Below, piece by piece: positions 1 through 8,480 of a stretch of DNA of 64,000 bases. The notes beneath the pieces are model-generated. The model had not been told where the DNA came from, did not search any database, and saw only the letters and a program-made list of their open reading frames with translations. Every line of letters starts with the position of its first letter. Within the stretch, counting starts at the first letter, position 1. The translations under genes were made by a program, and so were the position numbers. Origin of the DNA: Archangium sp. (GTDB lineage: Bacteria; Myxococcota; Myxococcia; Myxococcales; Myxococcaceae); the NCBI GenBank assembly GCA_030695565.1, contig JAUYRZ010000015.1, positions 62,001 through 126,000 on the forward strand. The letters are read 5' to 3'.

Positions 1-178
1 CCTGCTCGAGCACTTCCTTCTCGGCGGCGGAGAAGGTGTCGGCGTAGTCAGCCCGCGCCGTCGAGCAGAGAAGAAGAGCAGCCAACACCAAAGGTCCTCC
101 CGAGAGCAGTCGAGGGAGCACCGCGGCTGTGCGCGGCCAGTGGCCCCTCGACTGCCCTCGGGGCGAACGGTTGGTCAC
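1..178 (-). CDS. secreted protein, N-terminal part only (cut by window edge)
   Basis: Only the first 59 or so codons are in the window. The frame opens with a GTG that overlaps the TGA of the upstream MoxR gene as GTGA (175-178), so it is very likely translated with that operon. The start has a basic N-terminus (MTNRSPRGQSRGHWPR), then a hydrophobic stretch ending in a signal-peptidase-like CSTARA-DYAD site. A second GTG at 121 would leave a shorter signal peptide. In related MoxR/DUF58/transglutaminase operons the next gene is often another membrane or periplasmic protein of the set. The mature domain lies outside the window, so I assign no function. Confidence 0.6.
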   Translation of the reverse strand, partial: MTNRSPRGQSRGHWPRTAAVLPRLLSGGPLVLAALLLCSTARADYADTFSAAEKEVLEQ

Positions 179-1170
179 GCAGCACCCAACGTGGAGCGGG
201 AGAGCTTTTCGATCGGCCCCTTGAGCGCGTCCTTCACCAACAGGTCGGCCTGCACGCCGGGCATCAACTCCATGCGGTGCGCGAACAGCGGGTACGCGAG
301 CGCCTCGATGTCTTCCGACGAAACGAAGTCTCGCCCCAGCAGCATCGCGCGCGTCTGCAGCGCGGGAATCGCCTGCACCAACGAGCGGGTGGAGACGCCC
401 TGCCGCGTGCGCGTGGTGTCACGCAGGCCAGTCGCGATGTCGACCAGGCACTGCTGCACCGACCTCGACACGGCCACGCGCTCCCGCAGCAACTGGCGGC
501 CCGCGACCACTTCGGCGCGGTGCACCTTCGGCAACTCCATCGCGACGCGGGGCTTGCCCCACGCCTCCAGCACGCGCAGCTCGGAGGCCATGTCGATGTG
601 CTTCATGGTCAGCTTGAACAAGAACCGATCGAGCTGCGCCAGCGGCAACGGATAGGTGCCCACCGAATCGAGGGGGTTCTGGGTGGCCATCACGAAGAAG
701 AGCTCATCGAGGCGGTGACTCACGTTGTCGACGGTGACCTGCTTCTCCGCCATCGCCTCCAGCAGTGCCGACTGAACCTTGGGTGAGGTGCGGTTGATCT
801 CGTCGACCAGCAGCACCGAAGCGAACACCGGCCCGCGCCGAAACGAGAAGAGGTTGGTGACGGTGTCGAAGATGGTCACGCCCGTGATGTCGGACGGCAG
901 CAGGTCAGGCGTGAACTGCACGCGCCGGAAGGTGGCGATGCCCAGCGCGTCGGTGGGCGCCTCTTCGACGAACGCGCGGCCCAGCGCCTTGGCGAGCGTG
1001 GTCTTGCCCGAGCCCGGGTAGTCCTCGAGCAACACGTGACCATCGGCGAAGAGCGAAATGAGGACGAGCTCGACGATGTCGTCACGGCCGATCACGTCGT
1101 GGCGCACGTGGTCGCGGATGCGGGCGGCGATGCCGCGAACTTCGTCGAGGGTCGAGAGCACAGGAATCAT
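175..1170 (-). CDS. MoxR-family AAA+ ATPase
   Basis: A 331-aa protein, the usual MoxR length. Walker A is GSGKTTLAKAL, about residues 54-64. Walker B is LLVDEINR, followed by SPKVQSALLEAM as in MoxR ATPases. The sensor-1 region reads ATQNPLDSVGTYPLPLAQLDRF. MoxR proteins are chaperone-like ATPases that usually work with vWA or DUF58 partners. The genes just upstream encode a DUF58 protein and a transglutaminase, the classic MoxR-DUF58-TGase arrangement found in many bacteria. This gene starts 16 bases after the transglutaminase stop and its own stop overlaps the next gene. The substrate of such sets is generally unknown; a cell-envelope role is an inference. Confidence 0.93.
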   Translation of the reverse strand: MIPVLSTLDEVRGIAARIRDHVRHDVIGRDDIVELVLISLFADGHVLLEDYPGSGKTTLAKALGRAFVEEAPTDALGIATFRRVQFTPDLLPSDITGVTIFDTVTNLFSFRRGPVFASVLLVDEINRTSPKVQSALLEAMAEKQVTVDNVSHRLDELFFVMATQNPLDSVGTYPLPLAQLDRFLFKLTMKHIDMASELRVLEAWGKPRVAMELPKVHRAEVVAGRQLLRERVAVSRSVQQCLVDIATGLRDTTRTRQGVSTRSLVQAIPALQTRAMLLGRDFVSSEDIEALAYPLFAHRMELMPGVQADLLVKDALKGPIEKLSRSTLGAA

Positions 1171-1186
1171 GAGCCGTCTTTCGTCA

Positions 1187-3259
1187 TCATCGGGTGAACC
1201 ACCAGCCGACAGGGTTGAAGAGCCCGCCGATACGGGCGAGCAGAGAAGTGCGCGCGCGGAGCTCAGCGCGGGTGGCCTTCGCCAGCGCCTCGACCTGCGC
1301 GCGGCTTTCGGGATCGTCGTGGCCGAGCGTGAGGCGCAGGTGCGCCGAGGTCAGCGGCACGAAGCTGGGCGCGCGTTCAGCGAGGCGGTGCGCGTGGCGT
1401 TCCCGGCTCTCACCCGGGTGACGCGCTTGACCGAGATCGGAAAATACGTCGAGCACCGAGCGATACACCAGCCGGTGCGAACCACGGCCGAGTCGCCGCC
1501 AGAACTTCACGACGAAGGCGCCGGCCAGCGCGAGGCCCGCGAGCGTCACGGTGATGAAGCCGATGAGTTCCCACGGAATCACCAGCGGGGCCGTGTCTTC
1601 CAGCGTACCCGCGGGATCCTTGCGCGCGAGTTCTCCCAACGCCGACTCGAGATCCTGATCGACGTGCGGAGCCGGCGGCTCATCGGAGTGCTCCGGCATG
1701 ATGTCGAAGGTCACCCAACCCACGCCGTCCACGTAGAGCTCGGGCCAGGCGTGCGCCTCGTTGGCGAAGATGAGCACCGCCGAGCCGGCGCCGCGTTGCT
1801 GCGTCTGCACGCCGTAGCCGATGGCCACCCGCGCCGGCAGGCCCTGGCTTCGCAACAGGAAGACGGCTGCGTGGGCGAAGTGCACGCAGTACCCGCGCAA
1901 ATCACCGAAGAGGAACTGGGCGACCGGGTCGTCGCCGACGAGCGTCTTCTCCTCGAGCGAATAGAAGCCCTCCTTCTCGAGGTACTGCTTGATGGCGAGG
2001 GCCTTCATGATGTCGTCGCCCACGAAGCGGGGATCGACGTCACGCACGATGCGCTCGGAGAGTTCGGTGTAGCGGGGATCGGGCGGGATCGCGGTGTAGT
2101 GCGCGCGCTGCTCTTCGGGCCATTCGGGGGGCATCGACGAGCGGCCGAGCATGCGTTCCACCGGCCGGGTGAGAAACAACGAGTTCACGTCGTAGGCCGC
2201 CACGAAACGGCGCGGGTTGGGGTTCGACAGCGGCGCGATCTCTTCCGGGAAGCCGACCCCGAAGAGCTGCGCGTGATCGACCAGCAGGTACATCGAGGTG
2301 CGCAGGCGGCGATGAAACTCGGCAGCCTGGGTGAGCGTGACCTGCACCGGTGAGCCCGCGGGGAAACGCGTGGGCACGTCGGTGTCGAAGGCACCCGAGC
2401 CGTCTTCGACGAGTCGATCGCCGACCAGCTTCGAGCGCACCGCCTGGCGGAAGTAGAGCGCGTCGCTGTCGGGAAGATCGTCGTGCAGCACGGCCACCGC
2501 GATGGGCTCAGGCGGCTTGTTGCTCTTGTTGCTGTTGCTCCCGCCTTTGTTCTTGTTGTCCTTGTCGTCCTTGTTCTCGTTGCCACGAACGCCGAGCTCG
2601 TCTTCCTTCGGCACGTCGAGGCGCGGCGGCTCGCCCACCAGCAGCACCAGGATTCCGCCGAGGAACAACAAGGCCATCGAAACCAACCGGCGCGCGCGGC
2701 TGACCCGCAACAGGAGCAAGGCGGACAGCGCCATCGCGGTGACGCCCAACACCGCGAGCACCGGCTCTGGCTCGACGCCGTGCGACCACGCCCAGTCGCT
2801 CAGGAAGCGCGGCTGGTGAATGCGCATGTGCCGGTGATCGGCGAAAGCGTGCGCGACCGAGAAGACGACGAGCGCCAGCTCCACCACCGAGAAGGCGCGC
2901 CAGCGTGAAGAGCACAGCCGCAGCGCGAGGAAGAAGCCGAAGCAGGTGAAGCCGAGCACCAGGGCGTCGGCGAACATCAGCGTGAACCACGGCGGCAAGA
3001 ACGAGCCGAACGCCGAGAGCAGGCGCGCGGCCAGCTGACCGGTGAGCGCGATGCCCACGCCGAGCACCACCCAGTTGAGAATGCGCAGCCGCGCCGCCTC
3101 GAGCCGATGCGCGAGGAAGGTGGCGAACAACGTTCCCGCGACCGCGGCGAGCAGGCCCGGGGGCGTGGCGATCGACCACAACGCGAGCAGCACCGAGGCG
3201 CTCAGCAACAGCGCCTTGAGCACGGTGACGCGGCCTGAGTCGCGGCCGAGCGTGCTCAC
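1187..3259 (-). CDS. membrane-anchored transglutaminase-like (TgpA-type) protein
   Basis: A 690-aa protein. About six hydrophobic segments lie in residues 13-210, then a charged Asn/Lys/Gly/Ser linker (about 227-250). A periplasmic transglutaminase-like domain follows, with the catalytic triad visible as Cys458 (GYCVHFA), His503 (AHAWPE) and Asp519 (VTFDIMPE). One more membrane segment (about 560-587) precedes a short cytosolic tail. This matches the TgpA/YebA-like architecture. The start is GTG inside GTGA, overlapping the DUF58 stop, so translational coupling is likely. Family members are thiol-dependent enzymes of unclear substrate, probably acting on envelope proteins. The Lys/Asn-rich linker is unusual in this GC-rich context. 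Confidence 0.9.
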   Translation of the reverse strand: MSTLGRDSGRVTVLKALLLSASVLLALWSIATPPGLLAAVAGTLFATFLAHRLEAARLRILNWVVLGVGIALTGQLAARLLSAFGSFLPPWFTLMFADALVLGFTCFGFFLALRLCSSRWRAFSVVELALVVFSVAHAFADHRHMRIHQPRFLSDWAWSHGVEPEPVLAVLGVTAMALSALLLLRVSRARRLVSMALLFLGGILVLLVGEPPRLDVPKEDELGVRGNENKDDKDNKNKGGSNSNKSNKPPEPIAVAVLHDDLPDSDALYFRQAVRSKLVGDRLVEDGSGAFDTDVPTRFPAGSPVQVTLTQAAEFHRRLRTSMYLLVDHAQLFGVGFPEEIAPLSNPNPRRFVAAYDVNSLFLTRPVERMLGRSSMPPEWPEEQRAHYTAIPPDPRYTELSERIVRDVDPRFVGDDIMKALAIKQYLEKEGFYSLEEKTLVGDDPVAQFLFGDLRGYCVHFAHAAVFLLRSQGLPARVAIGYGVQTQQRGAGSAVLIFANEAHAWPELYVDGVGWVTFDIMPEHSDEPPAPHVDQDLESALGELARKDPAGTLEDTAPLVIPWELIGFITVTLAGLALAGAFVVKFWRRLGRGSHRLVYRSVLDVFSDLGQARHPGESRERHAHRLAERAPSFVPLTSAHLRLTLGHDDPESRAQVEALAKATRAELRARTSLLARIGGLFNPVGWWFTR

Positions 3260-4482
3260 GAGATCTGCCCCGTGGTTCTGTGCAGCACCTTGACCGGCAG
3301 GCCTTCGGCCTCCAGCGCAGCGCGCAGTGCCTTGAGAGAAGGCCTCGCCGTGTCGAGCGTGGCGTCAGGTTGAAACAAGAACGAGTTGAGCCGGGAAGGT
3401 GGCGCGGGTGCTTCACCGACTTCGTCGACGCCGATGATCACCGACGCGCTGAGTGAATGTTTCCGCACGAAGCCGACCACCCGCTCGCGCCACGCCCCAT
3501 CGACCGGAGGTACGAAGAGCACACACGAGGTGAGCCGGCCCGGATCGATCTGCGCCGCGGCGGCGTCGAGCGCTTCCCCACCCCGCCCTCGTTGCGTGGC
3601 CGAGTCGACCAGTTGCTCCACCGCGTCGCGCGCCGAACGTGCGGGCACGACGGAGCCATCCGCGGTGAAGAGCAGATCGGCGCCGAGCAGACCCGCTTCG
3701 ACGTACAGCCGCGCGGCGCCCGCGCTCGCTTCATCGTCAACACCTGCCACGAAGAAGGCGACGCTGATGGGGCCCGGCGCGAGCGCACGCTCGGGCATGC
3801 GCACCAGCAACTTGCGTGAACGTGCGTAGACCTTCCACAACACGTGGCGCATCGAGTCGCCGTAGGCGTACTGCCGCATCTCCACGAGATCGCCTTCGGC
3901 GCGCCCCGCCGGATTGGCCAGCGTCTCACCTTGCGAACGGCCTGCGGCGAGCTGGGCACCCTGCTTCGCCGACGCGGGGGTGATGGCGAGCGCGACGGTC
4001 CACTCCACGTCGAAGCTCGAGCGGGTCAGGCCGAACACGTCTTCCACCGTGAAGCGGCGCACGATGCGGGTGTACCGGCCTCGCTCCTTCGCGGTGACCA
4101 CTTCAGCGAGCTGGCCGTCGAGCGGCTCGAGCCTCACCTCGAGACCCAACGGCTCGACCCAGCTCAAGCCGACGTCGAGCACCAGCCAGCGGCTCAACGA
4201 AGGAATGCGGAACCCCGTGCCCGTGGGGCGCGTCGTCTCCAGTCGTTCAGGCACCGAGACCGCGAGCGCCTTTACCGTGCGCCGCAGCGACCATGTGCCC
4301 AGCACCACCAGAACGGTGCAGACCACCACCAACAACAAGGCCACCAACCCGGCCGGGTAGAGCAGGAAATCGGCTTCTTTGGGCGCCCACAGAAAGACGA
4401 GGGCCGCCGCGGCGGCGAGCAGAATGAGCGCGCCAGCACGGAGCGGAAATACGCGGCGCAGCCGGTCGAAGAGCCGCCTCAT
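3256..4482 (-). CDS. DUF58 membrane protein
   Basis: A 408-aa protein taken from the ATG at 4482. The frame stays open further upstream, but those extra residues (CACADDRPHDWW and similar) look unlike a protein of this family. The chosen start gives a basic N-terminus (MRRLFDRLRRVFPLR) and two membrane helices within residues 15-60, as expected. The DUF58 signature is clear: R.Y..GD..R.V.W...AR...L.V (QYAYGDSMRHVLWKVYARSR). DUF58 proteins have a vWA-like fold and pair with MoxR ATPases. The stop overlaps the transglutaminase start, making this the first gene of a DUF58-TGase-MoxR operon. The lack of a strong Shine-Dalgarno before 4482 leaves the start slightly open. Confidence 0.88.
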   Translation of the reverse strand: MRRLFDRLRRVFPLRAGALILLAAAAALVFLWAPKEADFLLYPAGLVALLLVVVCTVLVVLGTWSLRRTVKALAVSVPERLETTRPTGTGFRIPSLSRWLVLDVGLSWVEPLGLEVRLEPLDGQLAEVVTAKERGRYTRIVRRFTVEDVFGLTRSSFDVEWTVALAITPASAKQGAQLAAGRSQGETLANPAGRAEGDLVEMRQYAYGDSMRHVLWKVYARSRKLLVRMPERALAPGPISVAFFVAGVDDEASAGAARLYVEAGLLGADLLFTADGSVVPARSARDAVEQLVDSATQRGRGGEALDAAAAQIDPGRLTSCVLFVPPVDGAWRERVVGFVRKHSLSASVIIGVDEVGEAPAPPSRLNSFLFQPDATLDTARPSLKALRAALEAEGLPVKVLHRTTGQIS

Positions 4483-4756
4483 CGGGGGTGCGATGTAACA
4501 CGGCTGCCCTCCCGACCCTTCCCACCAATCATGTGGCCGGTCGTCTGCGCAGGCGCAGGCGAAAAGGCACCGGTCCTGCAATCCGCTGCTCCGTGCCAGT
4601 TCAATTGCTACCCCACAACCTTCACCGTCCGCCTGTGGCATCGCCTGAGCCATCAACGAGTGCGTGAGCCGGCCGCGCCGCCCAGTCGGGGCTTTGTGCC
4701 AAGGGCCGGTGCACGTCCTCCCTGTGCATCGCTCCGGGGATCGGAGTTAGAAAGAC

Positions 4757-5110
4757 GTGATGGCTCGACTCAGCGAACTCGTGGTTTCCAACACGGCGCC
4801 GCCGCAGGAATTGCTTTTTCGGCAAACGGCCAGATCTGCCCGTCACCGATGGAAAGAGGGATGGAGCCCAGCGGCGATCCTGCAAGAGGTCGCGGCTCTG
4901 CTCGGAGAACGCGGGCACCTGGGCAGAGTGTCGCTCTTGATCGTCTGGCATTACGCCTTCTGGACGTCGGTCGGCGACATGAAGGAGGCAGCACTGCACG
5001 TCGACCTCACGACGTTTGGCCCCAAGACATCGTTCGACTCGTTTATGCGGCCACTGATTGAGGCTCGACTGGAGCAATGGCCGGACTTGGAACTGGAAGA
5101 AGCCGTGTAG
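4757..5110 (+). CDS. small hypothetical protein
   Basis: A 117-aa protein with no family I recognise. It begins with adjacent GTG and ATG codons (4757, 4760). GGAG at 4743-4746 lies 10 bases before the GTG, favouring that start. It is helical in look, with a Trp- and His-containing centre (LLIVWHYAFW) and an acidic end (LEQWPDLELEEAV); no signal peptide or membrane helix is seen. Base composition is visibly less GC-rich than its neighbours, and it is the only plus-strand gene between two minus-strand operons. The 270 or so bases before it (4483-4756) hold no recognisable feature. An immunity-like or phage-derived protein is possible but unsupported. Confidence 0.6.
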   Translation: MMARLSELVVSNTAPPQELLFRQTARSARHRWKEGWSPAAILQEVAALLGERGHLGRVSLLIVWHYAFWTSVGDMKEAALHVDLTTFGPKTSFDSFMRPLIEARLEQWPDLELEEAV

Positions 5111-5167
5111 CCACGGGCGACGTCGCCTCGAAACGTCGGCAGCCGTTCGGTTACGCCGCGAAGGCAC

Positions 5168-5968
5168 TCAAAACTGCTCGCCCTCTTTGGGAACGCGGCA
5201 GGAGCCCCCCGGAAGCGAGAGGGTGAACGGCAACGTCTTGCGCTCGTTGCCGGGGTTCACGAACACCTCGAAGTGCAGATGGGGCGCCACCGGCGTGTCG
5301 TTGGTGGCGCCCGACTGCGCGATCACCGCGCCGCGCGAGATCGACTGCCCTTCTTTCACCACCACCGAGCCGCGTTTGAGGTGCGCGTACTGCGTCAACG
5401 TGCCGTCGCGATGCAGCACGCTCACCAGATTTCCGCCGGCGCGGGCGCCGTCTCGATCGTCGTCTTGAATCCAGGTCACCACCCCATCGCGGGCTGCCAG
5501 CACCGGAGTGCCTTCCGGCATCGCGAAGTCGATCGCGTGGCGCACGCGGTCTTTGTGCGTGAGTGCGCCGTCGAAGCCTTGAATCACCCGGAAGCGGCCG
5601 GTGGGCCGGAAGGGCAACCCCGCGGAGCAGTCTTCAGGCGCCGTGCGATCGAGGTCTCCGAGCTGCGTCTTGAAGGTGTACGCGCAGCGCCAGCGTTGGC
5701 CCGCGGTCGCCTGCTTCACCTCGAGGAGCTCGGTCTCACCGGCTCTGGTGATCAGCCGACGCATCGGCAGGGGCACCGAAGGCGTGCAGTTCTCGTACGC
5801 CGCGCCGGTCTCGAGGGTGATGGTCACCGGCAACGCCGGGCCTTCGACGGTCGCCACCACGGAGTAGCGGTTGCCTCCGAGGGAGACGTCTTTGACCTGC
5901 ACCTTCGGTTCGATCGCCAGGGCGACTGAAGACACCAACGCGAAGAGCACGCCTGAGGAACGCTGCAC
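5168..5968 (-). CDS. M23 (LytM) peptidase, secreted
   Basis: A 266-aa protein starting at GTG 5968, one base after the upstream stop. A signal peptide is visible (about residues 1-18, ending VALA). The C-terminal half is a LytM/M23 domain: first zinc motif HAIDF (His144, Asp147), then QYAHL (about 194-198) and PHLHFEV (His230, His232). All expected metal and catalytic residues are present, so it should be an active zinc endopeptidase cleaving peptidoglycan cross-bridges in the periplasm. The N-terminal 110 residues look like a beta-rich module with paired cysteines. It is the last gene of a three-gene minus-strand group with a vWA-like protein. Confidence 0.9.
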   Translation of the reverse strand: MQRSSGVLFALVSSVALAIEPKVQVKDVSLGGNRYSVVATVEGPALPVTITLETGAAYENCTPSVPLPMRRLITRAGETELLEVKQATAGQRWRCAYTFKTQLGDLDRTAPEDCSAGLPFRPTGRFRVIQGFDGALTHKDRVRHAIDFAMPEGTPVLAARDGVVTWIQDDDRDGARAGGNLVSVLHRDGTLTQYAHLKRGSVVVKEGQSISRGAVIAQSGATNDTPVAPHLHFEVFVNPGNERKTLPFTLSLPGGSCRVPKEGEQF

Positions 5969-5969
5969 G

Positions 5970-7424
5970 TCAGCGCCGCTTCAGCAGTCCATCGAGGAGC
6001 TGCCGGGTGGTCTCGGACCAGGCCTCGACTGCATTGGCCGTGGTCGGTTCACGTTCGGTGGTCGCTTCCGCCCAGTGCACGCGGGGGCGCGGGCCACTTG
6101 CGTCGATGATGGCATCGGGCGCAGCGTCACCTTCGAGCCCCGAAGGAATCTTGGTGGCGAACAGCATCACCCGAGCCCTGCCCCGATGCGCTTCACGTGC
6201 CTTCCGGATCGCAGACAGCGACGAGTCGGTGCGGTGCACGTCGACCTGCCCTCGCTCGCGGTATTCGCGCAGCAGCAACGAGAGCACGCCTTCTTCTTCA
6301 CTGAGGGCCACGTCTTCCGCGTCGCTGATGAAGATGAGCTCGAAACGCAGCGCTTCGGTGTTGAGCCACTCCGAGAGCTTGCGCACCAGCGCGGTCACCG
6401 AACCGAGCAGCCACATCAGGCGCTGATACGACTCACCGGGGTCCTTCACCCGGCAGCGCTGCAGCGAGGCGTCGAACACCAGCACCAGCGTTCGTTTCTT
6501 GCGCACCGCCACCGACTCATCGCGCGCGTAATAGAGCAGCTCACCTTCGACGAAACGCACGTCGAAGAGGTCGGGCCGCGACTCGGGGTCGTCGCCCTGC
6601 TCCATGTAGATGAGCTCGCTGGTGACCAGGTTCTCCACGCTGCCTTGGGTGCTGATGCTGGAGAAACCGCCGACTGGATACGCCGAGTCTTCTTCGAGCG
6701 AGGTGGGCGCGTCGCCGTCTTCGAAGACCTGGCCGCGCAGTCGGGTCGGCAGGTGCTCGTCGACCGCCTGCGCCACTTCGGCCAGCTGGGCGAGCGAGAC
6801 GCGCGCCGCCAGGCCCTTGAGCGCGGCGAGGTTCTCCATCAGGAACACTTCGGCGTCGCTGAGCAGCTCGCGGGTTCTGCGGGCGGCGCGGGAGAGCTGG
6901 TTCAAGCCTTCCACGATTCGCGCGGCGAGCTCTTCGTCGTAGAGCGCGGCGCGGCCGGCCTCGAGCACCTCTTCGGGCGGCCGGGTGGCGAAGCGGCGCA
7001 CCAGGCCCGTGCTCACCCCGGTGCCGACGCCGAGCTTCAGGCGCGAGAGCAGCTGCGCGGTGACCAGGCCGACCGCGGGCGCGCGCAATTCTTTGGGCAG
7101 GCCGGCAACGGCTTCGGTCAGCCGGGTCCACCTTCGATCGGCGGTGAGCCGGGCCAGCACGTGATCTTCGTACCCGCGCATCGCTTCGCGCACGGGCTCG
7201 AGACCGGGCGGCGGTACCGGGAGCAGCCGCTCTCCGTGGAGCAAGGCGGTGAGATCGAACACCAGCGTGGGCGCGGCCAGCAGCGGGCGTTCGGAATAGG
7301 CCGCTTCCAGCGCTCGCACAGACAGCTCGAACCAGGTGGGTGAGGTGGCCGCTTCTCTGGCGAGCGACATCGCGGCCGAGAGGAAAGCTTCTGCGCGTGG
7401 ACCATCGAGCCGCTCGTCAGACAT
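5970..7424 (-). CDS. vWA-like protein of a MoxR/FtsH ternary-type system (inferred)
   Basis: A 484-aa protein. Residues 1-300 are helical and acidic with no motif I know. Residues 310-450 look like a von Willebrand factor A fold: a hydrophobic strand ending LVFDAS, then SVTALVRKL, a second strand FELIFISDAED, and a later strand RVMLFATK. The MIDAS motif is degenerate (DASLQ instead of DxSxS), so metal binding may be altered. No MoxR gene is adjacent; the nearest are at 175-1170 and 14737-15759. Its size and layout fit the vWA component of MoxR-vWA partner systems. A TATAGT-like hexamer lies about 13 bases before the ATG. The vWA call rests on pattern reading only. Confidence 0.6.
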   Translation of the reverse strand: MSDERLDGPRAEAFLSAAMSLAREAATSPTWFELSVRALEAAYSERPLLAAPTLVFDLTALLHGERLLPVPPPGLEPVREAMRGYEDHVLARLTADRRWTRLTEAVAGLPKELRAPAVGLVTAQLLSRLKLGVGTGVSTGLVRRFATRPPEEVLEAGRAALYDEELAARIVEGLNQLSRAARRTRELLSDAEVFLMENLAALKGLAARVSLAQLAEVAQAVDEHLPTRLRGQVFEDGDAPTSLEEDSAYPVGGFSSISTQGSVENLVTSELIYMEQGDDPESRPDLFDVRFVEGELLYYARDESVAVRKKRTLVLVFDASLQRCRVKDPGESYQRLMWLLGSVTALVRKLSEWLNTEALRFELIFISDAEDVALSEEEGVLSLLLREYRERGQVDVHRTDSSLSAIRKAREAHRGRARVMLFATKIPSGLEGDAAPDAIIDASGPRPRVHWAEATTEREPTTANAVEAWSETTRQLLDGLLKRR

Positions 7425-7440
7425 CGAGCGGCAACTATAC

Positions 7441-8313
7441 CTATTCCCTCACCCCGACCCTCTCCCGAAGGGAGAGGGAGACGAAGACCAGCGCCTGACC
7501 CGGGCCGATCTCCAGTGGCATGCCTTCGGTGAAAGGAAGCACCTGGCCGTCGAGCTCGACCTGGTACTTCGTCTCTTTTTCCTCGAGCGTCACGCGGGCG
7601 ATCTGGGGCGAGAGCGGATTGCGGAACACGCCGTCACGCAATTCCACCGTCACCTGTGCAGCTTCAGCGGGATCACACTGAAGGCGGTTGTGCTTGATCA
7701 CCGCCGGCAACAGGTCGGCCCGGTACTGCTCGGTGCGTTCACGGAAAAGCGCCGGATTGCGGTCGGCGCGCACGGTGCCCACGCCGACCACCGAGAGCGT
7801 GATGGGGCAGTCGATCTTCGGCACCGGCGCGGGGGTGAACTCCACCGTGTAGTGACCCGCTGGGAGGCGCTCCGGGTCGGTCATCACCACGCCGTTGCGC
7901 TTGAGCGTGAGGGCGCCGGTGGTCTTGTTCTGCGCGCTCGACCACGCCGCTCGTTCGATGACGACCTTGCCGCCGTCACTCCAGAGATCGGCCTTGAGCT
8001 GCACGTCGAGGGGCCGCACCTGATTGACCAGGTTGAGCGGCAGCCGGCTGAAGTCGAAGCCCACTCGCCGCACCTTCTCGGCCGGCGTCCACGCGCGGAA
8101 ACAATCGGCGCCACTCTTCGTGAGGCGCGTGGCCGGGTGCCCGTTGAGCGTGAAGTCGAGGTCGAGCATCCAGGTGCCGTCGGTCAACGCGCGCATGTGC
8201 GGCTGGGCCGAGTTGGCAAAAAGAGCCACGCCTTCGGGGAGCTGCACGCAGATCTGGAGGGCCGCCGGCTTTTCGGCAGCGACCACCAGCGCGATGAGGA
8301 GAGCTGCGAGCAC
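7441..8313 (-). CDS. secreted hypothetical protein with repeat-derived C-terminus
   Basis: A 290-aa protein. I take the GTG at 8313 because GAGG at 8320-8323 is well placed and the next residues form a signal peptide (VLAALLIALVVAAEKPA). Starts further upstream would bury it. The mature part looks beta-rich, with five cysteines (one in CPITLS) and no family I recognise. The last twelve residues, SLSLRERVGVRE, are translated from a palindromic repeat (7446-7482), so the original C-terminus probably ended earlier and read-through into the repeat fixed the present end. It lies 16 bases upstream of the vWA-like gene on the same strand. Confidence 0.7.
   Translation of the reverse strand: MLAALLIALVVAAEKPAALQICVQLPEGVALFANSAQPHMRALTDGTWMLDLDFTLNGHPATRLTKSGADCFRAWTPAEKVRRVGFDFSRLPLNLVNQVRPLDVQLKADLWSDGGKVVIERAAWSSAQNKTTGALTLKRNGVVMTDPERLPAGHYTVEFTPAPVPKIDCPITLSVVGVGTVRADRNPALFRERTEQYRADLLPAVIKHNRLQCDPAEAAQVTVELRDGVFRNPLSPQIARVTLEEKETKYQVELDGQVLPFTEGMPLEIGPGQALVFVSLSLRERVGVRE
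7446..7482. repeat. palindromic repeat copy 1
   Basis: C-rich arm CCCTCACCCCGA followed by a perfect 9-bp stem CCCTCTCCC/GGGAGAGGG with a GAA loop. It lies inside the 3' end of the secreted-protein gene and supplies its last codons and stop context. Confidence 0.9.
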
Positions 8314-8319
8314 ATCCCA

Positions 8320-8323
8320 CCTC
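8320..8323 (-). promoter_or_regulatory. ribosome binding site deciding the start at 8313
   Basis: GAGG on the minus strand, six bases before GTG 8313. It favours this start over frame-open codons further upstream. Confidence 0.5.
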
Positions 8324-8468
8324 AAAGCATCCGGCGTGCCCGAACCATCAGCCCGCCATTCTTGCGCGGGGGGTGGGTCACTTGAGGCCACGCGGTTACC
8401 TTTACCCGCCGACGGACGTTGACTCTGGAATCAACTTTCTGCTCCAAAGCCACATCCACGCTGTTCAC

Positions 8469-8473
8469 GAGGG
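8469..8473 (+). promoter_or_regulatory. ribosome binding site deciding the start at 8481
   Basis: GAGGG seven bases before ATG 8481. The frame is open upstream to 8373, but this site and the SDR-type N-terminus after it fix the start. Confidence 0.6.
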
Positions 8474-8480
8474 TGTCCCC

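Noticed and set aside
1058-2353. 431-aa plus-strand open frame
   Set aside because: Shadow of the transglutaminase and MoxR genes, Arg/His/Gly-rich.
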